From: Flavobacterium sp. M31R6
Lineage (GTDB): Bacteria; Bacteroidota; Bacteroidia; Flavobacteriales; Flavobacteriaceae
Direction: 5' to 3'
Length of the DNA: 64,000 bases
NCBI RefSeq assembly: GCF_013284035.1
Contig: NZ_CP054141.1
Location: forward strand, 2,976,001 to 3,040,000
The notes under the pieces are model-generated. The model was not told where the DNA came from and did not search any database. It worked only from the letters and a program-made list of their open reading frames with translations. Position 1 is the stretch's first letter. Each line of letters begins with the position of its first letter. Of the stretch, positions 44,694 through 52,700 are shown piece after piece. The position numbers and the translations under genes were made by a program.

Positions 44694-45533
44694 TTAAGAT
44701 GAAACACTAAATCCTTCTAAAATTTCAGTTAAATATTTGGCTACACCGTCTTCATTATTGGTTGAAATCACTTCTAAATGAGGTAATTTATTTTTTAAAT
44801 TTTCTGGTGCATTACCCATTATTAATCCTATTCCAGCTGCGTCTAGCATTTTCTCATCATTAAAACCATCACCAAAAGAAATGGCTTGATCAAAGGAATA
44901 GCCTTCTCTTTCTAGAATCTTGGCAATTGCGACGCTTTTATCAACCGATTTATCCATAAACTCTAAACAAATAGGCAAGCTAAAAGCATGACTAAAAACA
45001 TCTGAGTGGTCTTCAAGAATTTTATCTCTTAAATTTACTAATTTTTGATGATCATCATGAGTAAAAAATATTTTTATGGCGCTATAATCATCCAATGTCG
45101 CAAAATCGACCACTTCTGGAGGATATGCCAAGTCTTTTTGAAAAGCATTCAGTTTTTTATTCGTTTTTGAGGTTTGCCAAACTTTCTCCTTGAATAAAAC
45201 CGTTGTAATCTCTGGATCTATATCCAATGATAAAATCGATTTGACTGCATCTCCTTCCAAATTAAAAGAATACAAAAGCTCTTTTTTTGGCGAATGGATT
45301 CTCGCCCCATTTGAAGTTACCAAATAAACAGGAAGTTCCAAACTGCTGATTATTGCCATGGCATCCATGTGATGACGTCCTGTTGCCACAATAATCAAAT
45401 AATTTTGTTCATGCAATTCTTGAAAAACAGATTTGGTATAGGCAGATATTGTATGGTCTGAGTTGAGTAATGTTCCGTCTAAGTCGCTAATTACTACTTT
45501 GATTTTTTGCTTCGATATTTTCTGTTTCGACAT
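44694..45533 (-). CDS. Cof-type HAD phosphatase
   Basis: 279 residues. Motif I VISDLDGTLLNSDHTIS (about 14-30, nucleophile and acid Asp), motif II Thr in IVATGRHH (about 48-55), a C2 cap, and motif III/IV AISFGDGFNDEKMLDAAGIG (about 218-237). The class acts on sugar phosphates, FMN or PLP; the substrate is not predictable. It is followed closely by the DUF502 gene. Confidence 0.92.
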   Translation of the reverse strand: MSKQKISKQKIKVVISDLDGTLLNSDHTISAYTKSVFQELHEQNYLIIVATGRHHMDAMAIISSLELPVYLVTSNGARIHSPKKELLYSFNLEGDAVKSILSLDIDPEITTVLFKEKVWQTSKTNKKLNAFQKDLAYPPEVVDFATLDDYSAIKIFFTHDDHQKLVNLRDKILEDHSDVFSHAFSLPICLEFMDKSVDKSVAIAKILEREGYSFDQAISFGDGFNDEKMLDAAGIGLIMGNAPENLKNKLPHLEVISTNNEDGVAKYLTEILEGFSVSS

Positions 45534-45696
45534 TTCTTATTTCATTTTCATTTTTAAAACATCTCAAATTTATTGCATTTCAAGAAGATACCCAAAAAGT
45601 TACCCATATATAAACCGCTTTTAACTTAATTATATCGATATGTTAAGTTTAATTGGGAAATCAAATACAGAACTAAGAATCTTCTACATTTTCCAA

Positions 45697-45737
45697 AGAA
45701 AAAGGAGAAACTCTATAATTGAATTTCTCCTTTTTCT
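45697..45737 (-). terminator. Terminator of phoH
   Basis: A perfect 14-bp stem (45697-45710 with 45724-45737, 13-nt loop) has an A/T-rich base, giving a CCTTTTTCT tail on the minus strand. It is 46 bp beyond the phoH stop. The 249-bp spacer around it has no gene. Confidence 0.75.
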
Positions 45738-45782
45738 AATTTTATTATTACTTATATCTTTATACTTATAACTGCTCTAATT

Positions 45783-46736
45783 TTAATAATCATTATTTTC
45801 AATTTGCTTGTAAGCATCAATTACCTTTTTCACCAATCGATGACGCACAATATCTTTATCATCCAGATAAATAATCCCAATTCCGTCAACATCTTTCAAA
45901 ACCAATATCGCTTCTTTGAGTCCTGAAATTGTTCTTCGAGGCAAATCTACCTGACCAGGATCACCGGTAATCATAAACTTGGCACTTTTTCCCATACGGG
46001 TCAGAAACATTTTCATTTGCGAATGCGTTGTATTTTGTGCTTCGTCCAAAATCACAAAAGCATGATCTAAAGTTCGTCCACGCATGAAAGCCAAAGGTGC
46101 TATTTGAATAATGCCCTTTAATATATAGTCTTCCAATTTTTCATTTGGTAACATATCGCGCAACGCATCATATAATGGCTGCATATAAGGGTCGAGCTTT
46201 TCTTTCATATCACCGGGAAGAAAACCTAGATTTTCTCCAGCTTCTACTGCAGGACGGGTCAGAATAATACGCTTGACTTGTTTTTCTTTCAATGCTTTTA
46301 CAGCCATGGCAACACCTGTGTAGGTCTTTCCGGTACCCGCGGGTCCAACAGCAAAAACCATATCATTTTTTTCCATTGTATCCACCAACAACTGTTGATT
46401 GGGAGTCATAGGTTTAATGATTTTGCCACCTACGCCGTGAACCAAAATTTTGTCATGACCTAAAGCTTTTCTTTCCTCCTGATCATCACTTTGAATCACT
46501 CGTTCAATTACATTGTCATCAATAGTATTGTATCGGGTGAAATGCAGCATCAGACGCTGAAACCGCTTTTCAAATTCGTCTAAAACATCTTTATCTCCAA
46601 AAGCTTTAAGAGTAGTACCTCTTGCGACAATTTTTAGTTTTGGATAATATTTCTTAATTGACTCTAGGTGGGAGTCGTGAGTGCCCCAAAAATCTTTTGG
46701 AGCAATGTCGATGAGCTCGATGATTCTTTCGTTCAA
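45783..46736 (-). CDS. phoH: PhoH-family ATPase
   Basis: 317 residues. RecA-like ATPase with Walker A FAVGPAGTGKTYTGVAMA (about 129-146) and Walker B FVILDEAQNTT (about 228-238), preceded by a KH/RNA-binding-like N-terminal region (about 30-95); this is the YbeZ-type PhoH linked to RNA metabolism. The start is TTG (NERIIELIDIAPKDFWG): the frame has a stop 15 bp further up and no ATG between, so a TTG start is required unless ATT is used. Confidence 0.92.
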   Translation of the reverse strand: MNERIIELIDIAPKDFWGTHDSHLESIKKYYPKLKIVARGTTLKAFGDKDVLDEFEKRFQRLMLHFTRYNTIDDNVIERVIQSDDQEERKALGHDKILVHGVGGKIIKPMTPNQQLLVDTMEKNDMVFAVGPAGTGKTYTGVAMAVKALKEKQVKRIILTRPAVEAGENLGFLPGDMKEKLDPYMQPLYDALRDMLPNEKLEDYILKGIIQIAPLAFMRGRTLDHAFVILDEAQNTTHSQMKMFLTRMGKSAKFMITGDPGQVDLPRRTISGLKEAILVLKDVDGIGIIYLDDKDIVRHRLVKKVIDAYKQIENNDY

Positions 46737-46880
46737 AATAAGAAGTTTTTAAGTTAATTAATTGAGTTAAATCAATTTCAATATTTACGCTGCAATACTT
46801 CCATTACAGTTTTTAATTACTAAACCGGTAAATAATACTAAAAAACATCTTTCTAGAATCTGGGTCGTTCTAGTTCTAAA

Positions 46881-47153
46881 TTATACGTTAGCTTTTAATT
46901 TTTTTAACATAGATTCATTCAAGAAATCAGAAGCTTTAATAGATAAAATTTCACAAAGATTGTCTTTTAAAAGTAATTCAATCTCAGTTTCGTTTATGTC
47001 TCTAACTGTAATAGCTTCTATTTTTTCTTTTTCAATTTCCCCTGATTTACCTAAAAAAATCGACTTATCGGTTGTGGTATTTGACAAATCGTTCTGGCTA
47101 AAACATTGCAGGCTACAAAAGAAAAGAAATAAAATCACAATAAACTTAGGCAT
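46881..47153 (-). CDS. Small secreted hypothetical protein
   Basis: 90 residues with a signal peptide (about 1-19, FIVILFLFFCSLQCFSQ). The remainder is acidic, with EIEKEKIEAITVRDINETEI, and no recognisable domain. I cannot assign a function. It stands alone between phoH and the SAM-hydroxide adenosyltransferase gene; confidence that it is real rests on the signal peptide, normal codon use and lack of a competing frame. Confidence 0.65.
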   Translation of the reverse strand: MPKFIVILFLFFCSLQCFSQNDLSNTTTDKSIFLGKSGEIEKEKIEAITVRDINETEIELLLKDNLCEILSIKASDFLNESMLKKLKANV

Positions 47154-47282
47154 AAATTTTTGTTTTTAATTCTAATTAAATTCTGTTCAAATAAAGTATA
47201 AAATACTTTAGCTTTGCATTTCTCAAATTTAAGAAAAAATAAGTTTCAGACGCTACAAAACCCAATAGTTATAAACAATTTT

Positions 47283-48113
47283 ATGTCAATAATTACCCTT
47301 ACTACCGATTATGGCTTGAAAGACCACTTTGTTGGTGCTTTGAAAGGGAAAATATTATCTGAGTATTCTGACGCTACAATTATTGACATTTCACATTATA
47401 TCGATCCATTCAACACCGTTGAAGCCAGTTATATTATTTCGGCCTCCTATGACAGCTTTCCAAAAGGGACTGTTCATATTATTGGAGTCGATTTAGAAGC
47501 AAACAAAGAGAATCAACATATTGCCATGCAATGGAATGATCATTACTTTATTGCTGCCGATAATGGCATTTTAAGTATGCTTTCGCAAAAGATTATTCCT
47601 CAAAAAATAGTTGCAATAACCATTCACGATCGACTTCATAGCGATGCCACCGATTTGGATGTTTTTGTCAAAGTGGCTTGTCATATTGCCAAAGGTGGTG
47701 TTCTTAATGTAATTGGGAAAGAAATTAAAAGCCTGAAACAAGTAACCGATTTGCAAGTAGCTCTTTCCGACGACGGGAACCAATTAAAAGGAAATGTAAT
47801 TTACATTGATCATTTTGGGAATGTGGTCACCAATATTTCAAAAAAGCAGTTTTTGGAATGTGTGAAAGGAAGAGACTATGAAATTATATACAGAAACCAA
47901 TCCATCAAAACTATTTTACCTTATTATTCTGCCATTGCCAGTTCCGATAAATATCCGGTAAAATATTATGAAGGTCAAAGATTAGCCATTTTCAACGAGG
48001 CTGGTTTTCTCGAAATTGCCATTTTCAGAAGCAACCCTTTAACAGTAGGTTCTGCAAGTACTTTATTAGGGCTTAATTATAGAGATGTGATTTCGATACA
48101 ATTTAAGAATTGA
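47283..48113 (+). CDS. SAM hydroxide adenosyltransferase (DUF62 family)
   Basis: 276 residues. N-terminal TLTTDYGLKDHFVGALKGKI (about 5-24), GVDLEANKENQHIA (about 69-82), AADNGILSML (about 92-101) and YIDHFGNVVTNISKKQFLE (about 175-193) are the signature of the fluorinase/chlorinase superfamily. The hydroxide branch splits SAM to adenosine and methionine and is the common housekeeping form; halogenase loops are not evident. The start MSIITL is chosen; 23 more in-frame codons upstream are unlike the family. Confidence 0.9.
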   Translation: MSIITLTTDYGLKDHFVGALKGKILSEYSDATIIDISHYIDPFNTVEASYIISASYDSFPKGTVHIIGVDLEANKENQHIAMQWNDHYFIAADNGILSMLSQKIIPQKIVAITIHDRLHSDATDLDVFVKVACHIAKGGVLNVIGKEIKSLKQVTDLQVALSDDGNQLKGNVIYIDHFGNVVTNISKKQFLECVKGRDYEIIYRNQSIKTILPYYSAIASSDKYPVKYYEGQRLAIFNEAGFLEIAIFRSNPLTVGSASTLLGLNYRDVISIQFKN

Positions 48114-48178
48114 CCCTAATTTTTTTTTGAAATTGACATTGTCATTGAAATTGCTTTTGCATTAAATAAATTATAAAC

Positions 48179-48475
48179 ATGTTTGTACGAATAGTAAAAC
48201 TGAGTTTTCACGAGGAAAATATTCCTGCCTTTTTGGAAAACTTCGAATTAATGAAAGATAAAATACGAAATGCTCCCGGTAATAGTTTTCTGGAACTATA
48301 TCAGGACAAAAACAACAAAAGCATTTTCTTTACTTATAGTTATTGGGAAACCGAAGCGGATTTGGAAAACTATCGAAATTCAGAGCTTTTCAATACCGTT
48401 TGGACATTTACCAAACAATTATTCAATGCAAAACCAGAAGCTTGGAGTGTAGATAAATTAGTTTCTTTGGTTTAA
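48179..48475 (+). CDS. Antibiotic biosynthesis monooxygenase-like (ABM) protein
   Basis: 98 residues, a single dimeric ferredoxin-like barrel: MFVRIVKLSFHEENIPAFLE at the N-terminus, then NSFLELYQDKNNKSIFFTYS and YWETEADLENYRNSELF (about 62-78), the usual ABM pattern. Members are small quinol monooxygenases or heme-degrading proteins; no cofactor site is diagnostic here. It lies between the SAM enzyme and gldF, probably its own unit. Confidence 0.85.
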   Translation: MFVRIVKLSFHEENIPAFLENFELMKDKIRNAPGNSFLELYQDKNNKSIFFTYSYWETEADLENYRNSELFNTVWTFTKQLFNAKPEAWSVDKLVSLV

Positions 48476-48520
48476 CGTTTAAAGTTGTTTAATTTGGAAC
48501 CAAATTCAAAAAAAAAAAAA

Positions 48521-48573
48521 AAACATTAAACTTTTTAAACATTAAACTTTTTTAAACATTAAACTTTTTAAAC
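48521..48573. repeat. Tandem repeat AAACATTAAACTTTTT x3
   Basis: Three tandem 16-17-bp units of AAACATTAAACTTTTT follow a 15-base A run immediately upstream of gldF, ending 13 bp before its ATG. The units also contain inverted TTTAAA halves and resemble the TTTAAAG family between ilvB and ilvN. They would be in the gldF leader. Confidence 0.8.
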
Positions 48574-48586
48574 AAAAAATAAATAA

Positions 48587-49312
48587 ATGAAGTCAATCGT
48601 ATTTCGCGAAATAAAATCCTTTTTTGGTTCACCAATCGGGTATTTGGTAATTGCCCTTTTCTTAATTGGAAATGGATTATTCCTTTGGGTTTTCGAAGGT
48701 GATTATAATATCTTGAATACAGGTTTTGCCGATTTAACTCCTTTTTTCACCTTAGCTCCATGGATTTTAATCTTCTTGATTCCCGCGGTAACCATGCGCA
48801 GTTTTTCGGACGAAAAGAAACAAGGAACACTTGAATTATTATTAACCAAACCAATTAGTCTTTGGGAAATTGTAAATGGAAAATTCTTAGGCGCTTTTCT
48901 ATTAATTGTAATGGCCATCATCCCCACTTTTATTTATGTGGAAGTGGTTTGGAATTTGGGTTCACCCGAAGGAAATCTTGATTTAGGAAGTACTTTAGGT
49001 TCCTATTTTGGTTTATTGTTTTTAATAGCCGCTTATTCTGCCATTGGAATCTTTACTTCATCTGTTTCCGAGAATCAGATTGTGTCCTTTATTATTGCAG
49101 TTTTCCTTTGCTTCTTTTTCTATTTTGGATTTCAAGGATTGGCATCTGTGTTGCCTAGTTTTTCATCTTTTATTTCTTATTTTGGAATGCAAGACCATTA
49201 CAAGAGTATGAGTCGAGGTGTTATAGACACAAGAGACGTAATCTACTTTATTAGCATTGCTATTTTGTTCCTTTCTTTTACAGTCTTTAATTTAAAATCT
49301 ATTAAATCGTAA
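48587..49312 (+). CDS. gldF: Gliding motility ABC transporter permease GldF
   Basis: 241 residues, six hydrophobic segments of the ABC-2 permease type, opening MKSIVFREIKSFFGSPIGYL. With GldA (ATPase) and GldG it forms an ABC transporter required for gliding in Flavobacterium johnsoniae. It overlaps gldG by one base (TAATG). gldA is not here, as in F. johnsoniae where it is unlinked. The neighbourhood ahead of dnaN is typical of the genus. Confidence 0.93.
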   Translation: MKSIVFREIKSFFGSPIGYLVIALFLIGNGLFLWVFEGDYNILNTGFADLTPFFTLAPWILIFLIPAVTMRSFSDEKKQGTLELLLTKPISLWEIVNGKFLGAFLLIVMAIIPTFIYVEVVWNLGSPEGNLDLGSTLGSYFGLLFLIAAYSAIGIFTSSVSENQIVSFIIAVFLCFFFYFGFQGLASVLPSFSSFISYFGMQDHYKSMSRGVIDTRDVIYFISIAILFLSFTVFNLKSIKS

Positions 49313-50997
49313 TGAGAGCATTTAACATTAAAAACGTCAAATCATTATTGATTACTGTTGCGGTAGTATTCCTTTTAAACATCATTAGTAATTTCTTTTT
49401 TCATCGTTTTGATTTAACCCAAGACCATCGATATACCCTATCCCCTACGACTTTAAAAATTCTTAAAGACGTAAAGAATCCTTTGTCCATAAAAGTGTAT
49501 CTGCAAGGGGAATTACCTGCTGAATTCAAACGATTACAACTGGAATCCAAACAACTGTTGGAAGAATTTCAAGCCTATAATTCTAATATCATTATCGAAT
49601 TTGTAGATCCTTTGGAGAACAAAGACGAAAGTATGGACAATATCAAAGAATTGTATAGAAAAGGCTTAACGCCAATAAATATTACTGTTGACGACAAAGG
49701 AAAACAGTCGCAATCAATGGTTTTCCCTTGGGCGATTGCTGTTTACAATAACAAAGAAGTCAATATTCCGCTGTTGAAAAACATCATGGGAGCTTCTACA
49801 ACTCAAAAAGTGATTGGATCTGTTCAGCATCTTGAATATTCTATTTCGGATGGAATCAATAAAATTTCCAAAGACAAACAAAAGAAAGTTGCTATCATAA
49901 AAGGAAACGGAGAACTTCAGGAACGTCACATTGCTAAATTCCTAATGCAAGTACGCGAAAGTTATTTCATTGGTCCATTTACGTTAGATTCTGTTGCCAA
50001 AAATCCAGAAGGAACATTAAAATCCTTGCAAAATTATGATTTGGCTGTCATTGCCAAACCAACTGAAGCTTTTACTGATGAAGAAAAACTGGTTTTAGAC
50101 CAATTCATTATCCATGGAGGAAAAACGCTTTGGCTAATCGATCAAGTCAATGCCGAAATGGACAGTCTTTATAACCCTTCAGGAGCTACATTGGCATTTC
50201 CAAAAGACTTGAATCTAAATGATATGTTCTTCAAATATGGAGTTCGTATCAATCCTGACTTAGTCAAAGATGAACAAGGAAGTCCAATAAAACTAGCTAG
50301 TGGAGAACAAGGAAGCGGAACGCAATACCAGGATTTTAATTGGAAATTTGCTCCGCAGGTTTATCCTATCAGCAAACATCCGATTGTAAAAAATCTTGGA
50401 GGAATCAAATTTGATTTTGCCAATGCAATGGACACTTTGAAAAACGGAATCAAAAAAACAGTTTTACTGCAATCTTCCGCATATTCCAAAAAAATAGGAA
50501 CTCCTGTAGAAATCAGCCTGAATATGGTTTCAGAGCAAACTTCGCCAGCGGATTACCTTAATAAAGGAAATATCCCAATGGCCGTTTTACTGGAAGGTTC
50601 TTTTCACTCCATGTTTGAGAATCGCATTTTGCCTTTTGAAGAAAAATCATTTCAAGCCAAAGGAACAGAAAACAAAATGATTGTGATTTCGGATGGAGAT
50701 ATTATAAAAAATCAATTGGATAAAACAGGACAACCAGTAGAATTGGGCTATGACCAACGTTCTGGGAATTTATATGACAACAAAGATTTTATGATGAATT
50801 GTGTAAATTATCTTTTGGACGACACCGGACTTATTAACATTCGAAGCAAGGATCTTGATTTACCATTATTGGATAAAGAAAAAGTATATGAAAACTATAC
50901 CTTTACTCAATTCATAACTATCGGGCTTCCAATCTTAATTTTGCTACTGTTTGGCCTTGGATTTACATTCCTCAGAAAAAGAAAATACAGTAAATAG
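49312..50997 (+). CDS. gldG: Gliding motility ABC transporter substrate-binding protein GldG
   Basis: 561 residues. N-terminal transmembrane segment (about 9-29), a large periplasmic domain of the GldG/DUF4350 type (about 40-520) and a C-terminal transmembrane helix (FITIGLPILILLLFGLGFTF, about 534-553) with a basic tail RKRKYSK. Partner of GldF, translationally coupled to it. Length and ends are normal. Confidence 0.93.
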   Translation: MRAFNIKNVKSLLITVAVVFLLNIISNFFFHRFDLTQDHRYTLSPTTLKILKDVKNPLSIKVYLQGELPAEFKRLQLESKQLLEEFQAYNSNIIIEFVDPLENKDESMDNIKELYRKGLTPINITVDDKGKQSQSMVFPWAIAVYNNKEVNIPLLKNIMGASTTQKVIGSVQHLEYSISDGINKISKDKQKKVAIIKGNGELQERHIAKFLMQVRESYFIGPFTLDSVAKNPEGTLKSLQNYDLAVIAKPTEAFTDEEKLVLDQFIIHGGKTLWLIDQVNAEMDSLYNPSGATLAFPKDLNLNDMFFKYGVRINPDLVKDEQGSPIKLASGEQGSGTQYQDFNWKFAPQVYPISKHPIVKNLGGIKFDFANAMDTLKNGIKKTVLLQSSAYSKKIGTPVEISLNMVSEQTSPADYLNKGNIPMAVLLEGSFHSMFENRILPFEEKSFQAKGTENKMIVISDGDIIKNQLDKTGQPVELGYDQRSGNLYDNKDFMMNCVNYLLDDTGLINIRSKDLDLPLLDKEKVYENYTFTQFITIGLPILILLLFGLGFTFLRKRKYSK

Positions 50998-51011
50998 ATG
51001 TTAATAAAAAA

Positions 51012-51044
51012 TTTGCAATACTAGAATAGTTTACAATATATTTG
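51012..51044 (+). promoter_or_regulatory. dnaN promoter
   Basis: TTTG (51012-51015), 21-nt spacer, TATATTTG (51037-51044), an exact TANNTTTG match. The start codon of dnaN is 61 bp downstream. Confidence 0.65.
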
Positions 51045-51104
51045 TAAAGTGTATTCTAAATTTTAATTCAGAAAAAGCACACCATAAAAAACAAAACAAT
51101 ACAG

Positions 51105-52223
51105 ATGAAATTTATAGTATCGAGTTCGTACTTATTAAAACAATTACAAGTTTTAGGTAGCGTTATCAACAGTAACAACACTTTGCCAATCTTGGATAAC
51201 TTCTTATTTGAATTAAATAATAACGAATTAACTGTTTCGGCGTCCGATTTGGAGACTACTATGTCAGCCACATTGACCATCGACTCCAAAAGTAAAGGAA
51301 GTGTTGCAGTACCTGCAAAATTATTATTGGAAATCCTTAAAACATTTCCAGAACAACCCTTAACTTTCACAATTGAAGAAAACAGCACTATAGAAATTAG
51401 TTCCAACTCAGGAAAATATGCTTTGGCTTATGCTCCGGGTGAAGAATTCCCAAAATCAGTAAACTTAGAAGAGCCATCAGTAACACTTGTACCTGCAGAT
51501 GTTTTGGCGACTGCTGTCAGCAAAACTATCTTCGCAGCAGGAAACGACGATTTGCGTCCGGTAATGTCGGGAGTTTTCTTCCAATTTTCTCCAGAAGGTT
51601 TGATTTTTGTTGCGACTGATGCCCACAAATTGGTAAAATACGCACGCACTGATGTAAAAGCATCACAAGTGGCCGAATTTATTATGCCAAAGAAACCTTT
51701 GAATATTTTAAAAAGTATCCTAAGCAGCTCAGATGCTGAAGTAAAAATAGAATACAACGATTCAAACGCTACTTTCTCTTTCGATAACTACATTTTATTA
51801 TGTCGTTTAATCGATGGGAAATACCCAAATTATGAAGCGGTTATCCCAAAAGAAAATCCAAACAAATTGATGATGGATCGTTCTCAATTCTTGAGTTCTG
51901 TTCGTCGTGTTGCAATTTTCTCCAACAAAACAACGCACCAGATTCGTTTGAAAGTTGCCGGAGCCGAATTGAACATTTCTGCCGAAGATATTGACTACTC
52001 TAACAAAGCAGAAGAAAGATTGACTTGTGATTATCAAGGAGACGATATGCAAATAGGATTTAACTCCCGTTTCTTGACCGAAATGTTGAACAACCTACAA
52101 TCAGACATGATTATGCTTGAAATGTCATTACCAAACAGAGCCGGAATCTTAACTCCAATAGATGGACTAGAAGAAGGCGAAACCGTAACAATGCTTGTGA
52201 TGCCAGTAATGCTAAACAGCTAG
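51105..52223 (+). CDS. dnaN: DNA polymerase III sliding clamp (beta subunit)
   Basis: 372 residues, three repeated clamp domains (about 1-120, 125-245, 250-372). Opening MKFIVSSSYLLKQLQVLGSV, PVMSGVFFQFSPEGLIFVAT near 145 and the C-terminal TMLVMPVMLNS match DnaN. It tethers the replicative polymerase to DNA and recruits repair proteins. It follows gldG with its own promoter and ends in a terminator. dnaA is not adjacent, so this is not evidence for the origin. Confidence 0.96.
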   Translation: MKFIVSSSYLLKQLQVLGSVINSNNTLPILDNFLFELNNNELTVSASDLETTMSATLTIDSKSKGSVAVPAKLLLEILKTFPEQPLTFTIEENSTIEISSNSGKYALAYAPGEEFPKSVNLEEPSVTLVPADVLATAVSKTIFAAGNDDLRPVMSGVFFQFSPEGLIFVATDAHKLVKYARTDVKASQVAEFIMPKKPLNILKSILSSSDAEVKIEYNDSNATFSFDNYILLCRLIDGKYPNYEAVIPKENPNKLMMDRSQFLSSVRRVAIFSNKTTHQIRLKVAGAELNISAEDIDYSNKAEERLTCDYQGDDMQIGFNSRFLTEMLNNLQSDMIMLEMSLPNRAGILTPIDGLEEGETVTMLVMPVMLNS

Positions 52224-52266
52224 TTACCTCAAAATACTAAACTAACCAAAACCATTTTTATATTTG

Positions 52267-52306
52267 AAAAAACCAAAATTCCTAACCAGAGTTTTGGTTT
52301 TTTTTT
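52267..52306 (+). terminator. dnaN terminator
   Basis: A 12-bp stem, AAAAAACCAAAA with its complement (52267-52278 with 52292-52303), is followed by further T, 44 bp after the dnaN stop. Confidence 0.8.
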
Positions 52307-52360
52307 GGGCTTATCGCAACCGAGGTTTGGACGGTAAATATTATTCTGTTAAAGAATCAC

Positions 52361-52475
52361 TTGGGCGTAACCCCCGCTAGAAAAAAGGGCAAGCTGCTTT
52401 GTCGTCATTGCCCTTTTTCCTACCGGCGGTCGTGCTATCGACGCTACTTCGATAGCTTGCTTCTATCACTTACGC
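52361..52475 (-). repeat. GCGTRAG...TACGCCCAA repeat family, copy 1
   Basis: Read on the minus strand: GCGTAAGTGATAGAAGCAAG, a small GCTAT-CGAA-GTAGC hairpin, GATAGCACGACC, then a variable hairpin with 11-bp core (52382-52392 with 52409-52419) and the end GGGTTACGCCCAA. More than 80% of the 49-nt left arm matches the copy at 55555-55670, while the variable hairpins are unrelated. Confidence 0.8.
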
Positions 52476-52549
52476 GTACACAAGAACTCTAAGAAAAATT
52501 ATAAGATTTTGTATTTCAAAAGAACTAATATATTTTAATCGTTTACTAT

Positions 52550-52633
52550 CCTGCAAGGTTTTTTTTGGAACCTTGTAGGTATGAAACATAACGCAAAACA
52601 GCAATTCCTACAAGGTTGAAAAAAACCTTGCAG
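52550..52633. repeat. Pair of inverted CCTRCAAGGTT hairpins
   Basis: CCTGCAAGGTT...AACCTTGTAGG (52550-52579) and CCTACAAGGTT...AACCTTGCAGG (52607-52633) are each hairpins of 11 bp, and together they form one long inverted repeat of about 28 bp per arm. Between convergent dnaN and the MutS-like gene. Confidence 0.8.
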
Positions 52634-52650
52634 GAAATCGTTTCAATTAA

Positions 52651-52679
52651 TCTTTGTCAAAGTTTTGAACTTTGACAAA
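52651..52679. repeat. 29-bp palindrome identical to the core of repeat D
   Basis: CTTTGTCAAAG-TTTTGAA-CTTTGACAAAG is identical over 29 bases to the inner stem of the element at 42865-42960. It ends 21 bp before the stop of the MutS-like gene and may act as its 3' hairpin. The remaining bases of the 478-bp gap (52476-52549) show nothing. Confidence 0.85.
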
Positions 52680-52700
52680 GATGACTGTGACTGACCACTC

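Noticed and set aside
47283..48113. Fluorinase/chlorinase function for the DUF62 protein
   Set aside because: The common bacterial form is the SAM hydroxide adenosyltransferase; I see no halogenase-specific insert and no halometabolite genes.
48521..48573. Tandem AAACATTAAAC repeats considered as a CRISPR or operator array
   Set aside because: The units are contiguous, only three in number and AT-only apart from one C; simple slippage explains them.
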